Assembly (NCBI RefSeq): GCF_041242975.1
Contig: NZ_CP162488.1
Coordinates: 2,594,001-2,658,000 of the forward strand
DNA from: Xanthomonas sp. DAR 35659
Lineage (GTDB): Bacteria > Pseudomonadota > Gammaproteobacteria > Xanthomonadales > Xanthomonadaceae
Length of the DNA: 64,000 nucleotides
Direction of reading: 5' to 3'
The stretch's first letter is position 1. The number at the start of each line of letters is the position of its first letter. The notes under the pieces were generated by a model that did not search any database, was not told the origin of the DNA, and was given only the letters and a program-made list of their open reading frames with translations. A program made the translations under genes and the position numbers. This document shows, piece after piece, positions 57,804-64,000 of the stretch.

Positions 57804-59717
57804 ATGCCCAACGACTACGAGAACCCGCTCAACCCGGAAAATCGGCAGACGCCATGGGAAGTGGCGAGCAAACCCGGCAACGCGAAGCAGTTCTACGATC
57901 AGGTCGGCAGTGGCGCCAAGGCGCTCACAGCCATGCCATCCGACCTGCTGCTGGCCAACGGCAGGACCTTCTTCCGTTCCGACGACCGGCCCACGGAAGA
58001 GATCTTTCGCGATGGCTTCGCCCCGCGCGATGGCCAAGGCATCGTCTACCGCCTGATGAAGCAGGACATCCACCCCCATACCGCTGTCTGCGTGACGGAC
58101 TCGCCGCAGGTCGCGGCACTGTTTCCGATCAAGGTGGATCGCGAGCGTGCCGATTTCGACCCCTCACAGAAGGAGGCGCCGGAGGAGACGCGCGTCTATG
58201 TCGTCGCGCCGAAGCTGCTGGTCGACACCTACGACATTCAGGCGCGCTTCGCTGCGCGCGCGGTGCGCGACCAGGGCGTCGAGCAGCAGACGATGGCCGA
58301 GGGCAATCTGTACGGCATGGAGCGTGCCGCGCCGCGCATCGCGCCGGAGGATGTCATCGGTGCCTATACCATCAAGCGCACCTGGACGGGCCGCGACTAC
58401 CTGGACGGCGGCACTTACGAGGTGACCGGTTACACGCCGAACGAGCGTGCCCGCGCCCACGCCTACAACCCTAAGGACTTGCTCAGTACCAGCGGCAAAT
58501 TGGCGGTGCAGACGGACAAGTCCCCCGCCATCGCTGCGCTGGTGGACCGGTACAAACGGGATGGCAACGTGCCCGCCGAGCCCGAATCCGCCGCCGCATC
58601 CGCGCCAAAGCCGGATCGCGCGTCAGCGCTCGGACCCGTGCTCGATGCGCAGAAGACCGCGCAGGAAGCGGTGCGCACCACGCGTGCGGAGCAGACCAAG
58701 GCCTGGAACGAATGGAAGGCCGGGGTCTCCAACCCCGAGCAGGGCATTACCGCGGACACCCCTGTCACCGTACGCAGGATAGACGACCGCAACGCCTTCC
58801 TGGCCGAGATCGAGAAGTTCGAGTTGCGCATGGGCCAGACCGACGAAATCGGCAACATGGCGCGCAAGAAGCACTTCGATCAGGGAGACAATGCGCCCGG
58901 CACCGAGCAGTACGTGGCCTTCAAGAACGACGTGCCGGTCGGTTGGATGACGGTGGACACCAGCGCCGGCGCGAGAATCGATAAGATCTGTACGGACGCC
59001 AAGCCGGCGCATGACGCGCATGTGGGTACCCATCTGCTCGTGGAGGCCGTCGGCACGTCCTTGCGCCACGGCGGAGGCGGCGTTGTGTCGATAAATGGAC
59101 CCGAAACGCTGAAGTACGCGAGCGTCGACGGCGGCCTGTACGCACGGATGGGCTTCCACGACGCCGGAGCGCGCAGCGAACTGTTTCCATCCGACCACGT
59201 CCGCCGCGATGCCGACGGCACGGCCGCCTACCCGCGCTGGGAACACACCGCGGTGCCGCTCGGCACCTACAGCGAGCGCGGCAACGAACGGATCGGCCTG
59301 CGTCTGGCGTATCTGCCCGAGGCCGGGCAGCGGCTGGAGCCAACGACGACGCCGCAACTGGTTGCTCCGGAGCGTCCGAAGTTGTTCACCGAGGCGGTCA
59401 CCGGCATCCGGGCACTGGGCGCGGTCAAGGGGCTGGAGAGCGACCGCGACTATGCGTGCGCGGCGGGTTCCCTGGCCGCCTCTGCCCACGAAGGCGGGAT
59501 GACGCAGATCGACAGCGTGGTCCGCGGCACCAAGGGCAACCTCATCGCGGTACAGGGAGATCCCCAGTCGCCAACGTGCCAACGCGCCTCGGTCCTCATC
59601 GCGCCGGACATGACACCGCCGTTGGAGTCCAGTCTCGCGCGGTTGGAGCGCCCACTCGTCCCAACCGGAGCGCCGACCGAAGCCGTTGCGCATGGCATGG
59701 GCGTCGGAGGACGCTGA
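57804..59717 (+). CDS. Putative type IV secretion effector: ADP-ribosyltransferase + GNAT + XVIPCD
   Basis: A 637-residue protein. Residues 54-190 resemble the pertussis toxin S1/enterotoxin A family of ADP-ribosyltransferases: FFRSDDRPTEEIFRDGF (57-72; Arg58 as NAD-binding Arg), a VTDS segment (97-100) at the STS position, and GMERAAPRIAPEDV (171-184), where Glu173 matches the catalytic Glu by spacing (115 residues from the Arg, about 120 in pertussis toxin). Residues 320-455 look like a GNAT acetyltransferase (YVAFKNDVPVGWM, then HVGTHLL, then YARMGF). Residues 540-610 resemble the XVIPCD signal of Xanthomonadales T4SS effectors: GLESDRDYACAAGSLA, then GGMTQIDSVV, then IAVQGD. XVIPCD effectors are delivered into rival bacteria. 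There is no signal peptide. ATG 57804 has AAGGA eight bases upstream. ART and XVIPCD calls are fairly firm; GNAT is less certain. The target is unknown. Confidence 0.8.
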   Translation: MPNDYENPLNPENRQTPWEVASKPGNAKQFYDQVGSGAKALTAMPSDLLLANGRTFFRSDDRPTEEIFRDGFAPRDGQGIVYRLMKQDIHPHTAVCVTDSPQVAALFPIKVDRERADFDPSQKEAPEETRVYVVAPKLLVDTYDIQARFAARAVRDQGVEQQTMAEGNLYGMERAAPRIAPEDVIGAYTIKRTWTGRDYLDGGTYEVTGYTPNERARAHAYNPKDLLSTSGKLAVQTDKSPAIAALVDRYKRDGNVPAEPESAAASAPKPDRASALGPVLDAQKTAQEAVRTTRAEQTKAWNEWKAGVSNPEQGITADTPVTVRRIDDRNAFLAEIEKFELRMGQTDEIGNMARKKHFDQGDNAPGTEQYVAFKNDVPVGWMTVDTSAGARIDKICTDAKPAHDAHVGTHLLVEAVGTSLRHGGGGVVSINGPETLKYASVDGGLYARMGFHDAGARSELFPSDHVRRDADGTAAYPRWEHTAVPLGTYSERGNERIGLRLAYLPEAGQRLEPTTTPQLVAPERPKLFTEAVTGIRALGAVKGLESDRDYACAAGSLAASAHEGGMTQIDSVVRGTKGNLIAVQGDPQSPTCQRASVLIAPDMTPPLESSLARLERPLVPTGAPTEAVAHGMGVGGR

Positions 59718-59725
59718 TACCGTCG

Positions 59726-59748
59726 CCAGGGCGCGCGCGCGCCCCTGG
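59726..59748 (+). terminator. Possible terminator hairpin after the effector gene
   Basis: CCAGGG and CCCTGG arms joined by alternating GC, starting nine bases after the stop codon. No T-run follows, so it is not a classic intrinsic terminator. Confidence 0.35.
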
Positions 59749-59972
59749 TGGTGCGAATCTCTAGGCGGCGCGCGGGCTGTCCCCTGCTCTGCCGCTATCG
59801 ATCCAACCGGTTCCTCTACGATCCGGCGTTCAAGCTTGGGCGGGCGTCGAGCAGGATCGCGATGACAGGCGGAAGCGCAGATCCGGCCGCATGCTCGTTT
59901 GCGATGCATGCGCCTCCAGCCAGCAAGCTGGCCGCGATGAGCAGTTCATCCCGAGCGGCAAGGGCTCAGCGG

Positions 59973-59989
59973 GCCGGGTTCGCCCCGGC
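59973..59989 (-). terminator. Possible terminator hairpin after the TraX-like gene
   Basis: GCCGGG and CCCGGC arms with a TTCGC loop, about 30 bp past the stop of the leftward gene. There is no T-run. Confidence 0.3.
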
Positions 59990-60020
59990 GCCTTGAGGCT
60001 GGCCGAGACCGTGCTTCACC

Positions 60021-60677
60021 TCATGCGTGACCGCTGGCAATCGCTCCGTTCACCGCCGCCAACAACGCCAGGTGACCCACGTAGTACAGGTAGAACGCCC
60101 AACGCGTGCGCGGGACGGGAACGTTCCGCTTCGCCAGCACCGCCACGATGGGCAATGCCAACAACGCCCAGGCGTTGTCGTTCAACCAGCACAATGGCCC
60201 GAACGCCAGGACGAGAAGCGCGATCCTGACGGCGTGGCGTGTGGAGGACGGCAGCGGTTGCTCCTGCGCCGCCGGCAACTTGAACAGCCACCATGCCGCC
60301 ACGACCAGGATCAATCCGGTCCAGTAGTATTCCACCAGCCCCGGTGCGATCACCGCGCACATGCCGAGCAGCACCCATTCGCGCCGCTGGATGCTCCAGA
60401 TCACGGCGGCGGCGAGACCGAAGCTAAACAGGACGTTGAACGGCAGCCAATGGCCGAACGCCAGCCCCCACGCCGGTTGCGCGATGACGCCCCACAGCAG
60501 CAGCCGGCGCACGGACTTGAGCAGGTCGGCGCCGGGCTGGGCCAGGTTGTAGGCCAGGACCAGGGCGAACAGCGGAAAGGCGATGCGGCCGAGTTCGGAC
60601 ACGACCGGGATGTAGCCGTCCCCCAGGACCCTCGCCACGTGATCGCCGGTCATCAGGACCACGGCGATCCATTTCAA
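60021..60677 (-). CDS. TraX-family membrane acyltransferase
   Basis: At least 218 residues, with several hydrophobic membrane helices. The opening KWIAVVLMTGDHV and the following ELGRIAFPLFALVLAYNL match TraX (the F-pilin N-acetylase family), which also covers membrane acyltransferases unrelated to conjugation. The start is unsure. The coordinates begin at TTG 60677, which lies inside the first conserved helix. The frame stays open upstream to 60818 with no ATG or GTG, and its residues just before the TTG (ITSGAREL) look like family sequence. The true start may be a rare codon further upstream, or the 5' end may be damaged. No pilin or conjugation gene is in the window, so a role in acylating something else is likely. 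The 239 bp to the ABC gene upstream hold nothing I recognise. Confidence 0.8.
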   Translation of the reverse strand: MKWIAVVLMTGDHVARVLGDGYIPVVSELGRIAFPLFALVLAYNLAQPGADLLKSVRRLLLWGVIAQPAWGLAFGHWLPFNVLFSFGLAAAVIWSIQRREWVLLGMCAVIAPGLVEYYWTGLILVVAAWWLFKLPAAQEQPLPSSTRHAVRIALLVLAFGPLCWLNDNAWALLALPIVAVLAKRNVPVPRTRWAFYLYYVGHLALLAAVNGAIASGHA

Positions 60678-60916
60678 CAGTTCGCGGGCACCGCTGGTGA
60701 TGGTGTAGTTCAGAACGCCGCTCCTGGGCCGGCCGTACGTCCCCTGCCCCAGCCCTTGCGCCGGTGCCTGGTGAGGTGCGATGACGGAGGCTCGGCAGGC
60801 GGGCGCCGCGTATCGCGCTTAGCCGGCGAACATTAGTCCGTTCCCCCAATGCTGGCAACACCGGAGGCCCGTGGCGCTGCGCCATTTGCTTTTGCCGCGT
60901 GGTCCCTCTCGTGGTG

Positions 60917-62629
60917 TCAGTCGGCGCCCGCCGTAGCACGTGGCGGCACGGCTGGCGCCCGCGCGATGTGCAGGCAGCGATCGGCCACGCTGGACAAGCC
61001 GGTCCGGTGCGACACGACGATCAGCGCGGTCTGCGGCAGCCGCTGGCGCAGCGCCGACAGCACCTGCTGTTCCGAGGCGGCGTCGAGCGCGCTGGTGGCT
61101 TCGTCGAGCAGGGCGATCCGGGGTTGCCTGAGGATCACCTGCGCCAGCAGCAGGCGCTGCAGTTCGCCCCCTGACAATTTGGTGGCGGCGCTGTTCACGG
61201 TGGTGTCCAGGCCGTACGCGCCCGCTTTCAGGCGTAGGGCCAGGCCGACGTCGTGCAACGCCTGCCACATCGCCGCGTCGCTGGCGCCGGGCGCGGCCCA
61301 GGCCAGGCACTCGCGCACGGTACGCTGCCACGGGCGCACGCTCTGGCCGACATAGGCGCCGTGCCGGATCGCGGCGCGGTAGTCGACGAAGTCCAGCGGT
61401 CGCTCTCCGCTGTGCGCCGCGAACACCTGCGGTTCGACCATGCCGGCAAGGGCGTCCATCAGGCTGCTCTTGCCGGCGCCGGACGGCCCGCTCAGCAGGA
61501 TCATGCTGCCAGGCGCCAGCAGCAGTTCGTCCAGTGCGACCTCGGCCAGCGGCGGTGCCAGGCCAATCTTGCGGATCCGCAACGGAGCGGACGCGGTAGC
61601 GCCCGCGGGTGCGGCCGACGCCCCCGCCCTCGCCACTCCCAGCTCGACGTGGCGGCGCCACAGATCCAATGCCGGTGCCGCCGACCGCAGTTGCTGAAAG
61701 CTCTGCCGGGTCGAGACCAGATACGGGAGCAGCCGCCCCAGCAGCAGGCCGACGGTGATCAGGGCGCCGCGGTCGATGCCGTGCCACAGCCCGGCCAGCA
61801 GCATGATCGCGGCGATGGCGGCCACGGCGCTGAGTTCCAGCATCAGCCGGCCCGAGGCGACCAGCGCCTGCTGCCGCCGGTAGCCGTGCGCCAGTTGGCC
61901 GGAGATGGCGTCGTAGGCGTTTTTCTCCAGATCCTCGCGTTCGAACGAACGAACGTGGCGCAGGCGCCGCGGGAAGTCCTCGCTGAGCCAGAAGAGCTGG
62001 GTCATGTCGGCGACGTACTGGCGGCTCACCCTGGCCTGCTCGTGGCCGGAGAGGCGGAACGCCAATACGGCCAGCGCCAGCAGCGGCGGCAACGCCAGCA
62101 TCAGCGTCGGCGACACCAGGAAGGCGATGCCCAGGCTCACGCCGGCGGTGATCGCCGCGACCAGCAGTTGCAGCAAGGCGCTGAAGCCCTGGACGATGAT
62201 CTCGATGTTGTAGGTGAGCACGTTGGCGATTTCCGCCGAACTGGCATCGGCGAGCGCCGGCAGCGGCGCGTCGAGCAGGCCGGCATGCACCTGCCGGCGC
62301 AGGCGCACCGCGCGCTCGGCGACCAGGCGCGCCGCCAGGTGCGCGGTTGCCCAGCGCAGCAGGGCGAAGGCGATGCTGGCCACGACGAAGAGCGCGGTCT
62401 GGGCGACGACGCCATCGGGCAATGCGAGCGCGTAGCCACCCAGGCGCGGTGCGTGCCCTGGCTGCACCAGGGGGACCAGGGCGACGGTGGCGATGGCGCC
62501 GGTCAACGCGGCGATCAGCGACAGCCCGACGTAGAGACACACGCGCCAGCGTTCCGCGCGGTCCAGGGTGGCGAGGAAGGCGCGCAGCAAGTGGTGCGTA
62601 GGGTCGGGCGTGGTTGTGCGCGTGCTCAT
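60917..62629 (-). CDS. ABC exporter, fused membrane and ATPase domains
   Basis: A 570-residue half-transporter. An N-terminal membrane domain of about six helices begins near residue 33 (LYVGLSLIAALTGAIATVAL). The ATPase domain has Walker A GPSGAGKSS near 381, signature LSGGELQRL near 482 and Walker B IALLDEATSALD near 503, followed by the H-loop VVSHR. There is no C39 peptidase domain, so it would export a mature substrate. The start ATG 62629 overlaps the stop of a short upstream frame as ATGA; GTG 62653 is an alternative. It lies 129 bp after an HPr-kinase-like gene on the same strand, and the pair probably belongs to a cluster running past the right edge. Lasso and other ribosomal-peptide clusters can carry such an exporter and such a kinase, but no precursor or maturation enzyme is visible here. 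Confidence 0.9.
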   Translation of the reverse strand: MSTRTTTPDPTHHLLRAFLATLDRAERWRVCLYVGLSLIAALTGAIATVALVPLVQPGHAPRLGGYALALPDGVVAQTALFVVASIAFALLRWATAHLAARLVAERAVRLRRQVHAGLLDAPLPALADASSAEIANVLTYNIEIIVQGFSALLQLLVAAITAGVSLGIAFLVSPTLMLALPPLLALAVLAFRLSGHEQARVSRQYVADMTQLFWLSEDFPRRLRHVRSFEREDLEKNAYDAISGQLAHGYRRQQALVASGRLMLELSAVAAIAAIMLLAGLWHGIDRGALITVGLLLGRLLPYLVSTRQSFQQLRSAAPALDLWRRHVELGVARAGASAAPAGATASAPLRIRKIGLAPPLAEVALDELLLAPGSMILLSGPSGAGKSSLMDALAGMVEPQVFAAHSGERPLDFVDYRAAIRHGAYVGQSVRPWQRTVRECLAWAAPGASDAAMWQALHDVGLALRLKAGAYGLDTTVNSAATKLSGGELQRLLLAQVILRQPRIALLDEATSALDAASEQQVLSALRQRLPQTALIVVSHRTGLSSVADRCLHIARAPAVPPRATAGAD

Positions 62630-62739
62630 TGGTGCCGGCCCGAGGCAGCCCACTGCGCACCGCCCGTGGAGGCGCGGCTCGGCGTTCGCTTCGCGCCGCC
62701 GCGTTGGGGTTCGCGCGCGAGGGCCTGCATCAGTCGCAT
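62626..62739 (-). CDS. Short ORF, 37 residues, overlapping the ABC exporter start (doubtful)
   Basis: The frame starts MRLMQALAREPQR and ends ASGRHQ. It fills most of the gap between the kinase and the exporter and ends with an ATGA overlap on the exporter ATG, as translationally coupled genes do. Composition is Arg/Ala/Gly-rich, as random high-GC frames are. It lacks the Thr-x-Gly...Asp/Glu layout of a lasso precursor. It may be a real small protein or leader, or chance. Confidence 0.2.
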   Translation of the reverse strand: MRLMQALAREPQRGGAKRTPSRASTGGAQWAASGRHQ

Positions 62740-62758
62740 CAGCAACGCGCTCGCGGGC

Positions 62759-63817
62759 TCATCGCAGCAGTCGCAGGACGGCGTCGACCGACGCGTCCGG
62801 GTGCGTGCCGCGCTGCAGTTCGTACACGCCAAGTCGCTGCAGTTGCCGGGCGAACAACGACCACCCCGGTTGCGCGGCGGCGTAGGGTTGATCTTCGGTC
62901 AGACGCTCCAGCACCGTTGCGGCGTCGATCGGCTGCAACACCTGGCGCGGGTCCGCCGCGATGGTGGCCGAGACGAAGACCGCCGCGACCACGTGCAGCG
63001 GCGCGGGCGCCAGGCGCGCGCGGCCGTGGCGGATGTCGACCTCGTACTTGGCCACGCCGCTGCGGCGATGGATCGTCGGCGCGGCCGCGATCCAGGCACG
63101 GGTGGCGTCGTCGACCAGCCGCGACACCTCCGGCCGCAGGTGCAGGAAGTTGCCGATGCCGGTGGCCAGCATGCGCTGCGGATCGACGAACAGCGCGTCT
63201 TCGGCGAGGAAGTCCAGGCCGCGCAGCAGGCTGTGCAGGGCCAGGGTGGACTTGCCCGAGCCGGTGGCGCCCAACAACAGCACGCCGCGCCCTTCCCTGC
63301 CGACACAGGCGCCATGCAGCGGCACCAGGCCCATGCCGCGCGCGGCCAGCACGAACACCGCGAACTCGATCAGTTCGTAGCGCAGGTGGTACGGATGGGC
63401 GAGCATGTCCTCGGAGATCACCAGCAACGCCCTGCCCTGTTCGGGCATCAGCATCATGTAGTTGTCGGCATCGATGACCCCGCACAGCGCGCCGGCGCCG
63501 GAATGGGTGCGGACCGGCGGTGGCGCCAATGCCAGCGCATAGGGCGCGTCGCGGCGCGCCACCAGGCTCAACGCGATGTGGAATTCGATCGCGCCGGGCA
63601 ACTGATGCGCCGGGACATCGCCGAACGCCGCTTCGACCAGGTCCAGCAGGGCCTGGCTGTTGCTGCGGAAATGGAAGCGGCCGCCCAGCACCTGCTTGCT
63701 GAGGACATGCTCGCGCCGCAGCCGGTCGTGGAAGGGATCGTCGGCGGCATCGGCGTCCGCCACGTCGGCGTTGGCCGCGGGCTTGCAGCGGTGCGCGCGC
63801 GCGGTCGAGACAGGCAT
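62759..63817 (-). CDS. HPr-kinase-like P-loop protein
   Basis: About 352 residues. The P-loop GATGSGKST near residue 182, preceded by PLHGACVG and followed by FLAEDALFVD, matches the HPr kinase/phosphorylase C-terminal fold used by HprK-related kinases. It is not a classic HprK, because it lacks the usual N-terminal regulatory domain and the PTS neighbours. Related kinases occur in some lasso-peptide clusters, where they phosphorylate the peptide. The start is unsure: ATG 63817 is given, but the frame extends to 63928 with Arg-rich, unlikely sequence, and recognisable homology begins only near DPFHDRLRREH. The 183 bp between this start and the right edge show no other gene. Confidence 0.75.
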   Translation of the reverse strand: MPVSTARAHRCKPAANADVADADAADDPFHDRLRREHVLSKQVLGGRFHFRSNSQALLDLVEAAFGDVPAHQLPGAIEFHIALSLVARRDAPYALALAPPPVRTHSGAGALCGVIDADNYMMLMPEQGRALLVISEDMLAHPYHLRYELIEFAVFVLAARGMGLVPLHGACVGREGRGVLLLGATGSGKSTLALHSLLRGLDFLAEDALFVDPQRMLATGIGNFLHLRPEVSRLVDDATRAWIAAAPTIHRRSGVAKYEVDIRHGRARLAPAPLHVVAAVFVSATIAADPRQVLQPIDAATVLERLTEDQPYAAAQPGWSLFARQLQRLGVYELQRGTHPDASVDAVLRLLR

Positions 63818-64000
63818 CGGCAGGGATCCATTGGGTCGATACCGCGTGAGTGCGCGCCGCGGGCGCAAAGGTTGCGAGGTGACCGCGCGCCCTGATCGCG
63901 CTGGATGGCGAGCGGCCGCTGCGCGCAAGGCAACGCCGCCATCGCGCGGAGATTGAGAAACGGGGCTTTCGTGGAAGGGGATGCGATCGCGTCGCAGGCG

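Larger units (their letters stand above)
59718..60020. other. Convergent intergenic region (effector / TraX-like)
   Basis: About 300 bp between convergent genes. It contains two GC-rich hairpins listed separately and no supported gene. A short immunity gene was looked for and not found. Confidence 0.5.

Noticed and set aside
62626..62739. Lasso-peptide precursor
   Set aside because: There is no Asp or Glu at ring position 7-9 after a candidate Gly, and no cyclase is visible in the window.
1..64000. tRNA, rRNA, CRISPR arrays, insertion sequences
   Set aside because: None was recognised. The only long repeats are the module duplications in subunit C.

Overview
The window is high-GC DNA and almost fully coding. 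The best guess at the source is a gammaproteobacterium of the Xanthomonadaceae/Lysobacteraceae (Xanthomonas or a close relative). This rests mainly on a protein at 57.8-59.7 kb whose C-terminus looks like the XVIPCD signal of Xanthomonadales type IV secretion effectors, supported by the GC-rich sequence and the large NRPS locus. The genus is an inference; there is no rRNA or tRNA in the window.

Region 1 (about 54,950 down to 1, minus strand) is one long, tightly packed operon of at least eight genes. It holds six giant NRPS or NRPS-PKS subunits, then a TobZ/CmcH-type carbamoyltransferase and the start of an SGNH-type hydrolase that runs off the left edge. In order of transcription the domains are: subunit A, C-A-T-C-A-T-C-A-T; B, C-A-T-Cy-A-T; C, (C-A-T)x4; D, C-A-T-KS-AT-KR-T; E, C-[A lost]-T-C-A-T; F, C-A-T-E-C-A-T-T-E. 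That gives 14 NRPS modules with 13 adenylation domains, plus one malonyl-type PKS module. Hand-read specificity codes suggest: unknown, Tyr/Phe, unknown (Orn-like?), unknown, Cys cyclised to thiazoline, Gly, Gly, Asn, Asn, Asn, a beta-hydroxy ketide unit, one residue loaded by an A-less module, Asn, D-Asn, and an unknown final residue ending in an epimerase. Five A domains share the same Asn code. No thioesterase is visible. Subunits B-F each start with a TubC-like docking domain; A instead starts with an EntF-like condensation domain, so an acyl or aryl group may be loaded in trans.

Subunit C carries two separate tandem module duplications that are nearly identical in DNA. One is a 2.90-kb C-A unit (the Gly modules). 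The other is a 2.73-kb partial C-A-T unit (the Asn modules). Their breakpoints fall at different domain boundaries.

Region 2 (54.95-57.8 kb): a less GC-rich intergenic stretch of about 0.94 kb separates the NRPS operon from a divergent exported serine beta-lactamase-family hydrolase.

Region 3 (57.8-59.7 kb, plus strand) is a three-part protein: a pertussis-toxin-like ADP-ribosyltransferase, a probable GNAT acetyltransferase and an XVIPCD-like tail. It is a candidate antibacterial type IV effector, with no recognisable immunity gene beside it.

Region 4 (60.0-64.0 kb, minus strand) holds a TraX-family membrane acyltransferase, an ABC exporter with fused membrane and ATPase domains, and an HPr-kinase-like protein. 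The last two look like the end of another gene cluster, perhaps for a ribosomal peptide, that continues past the right edge.
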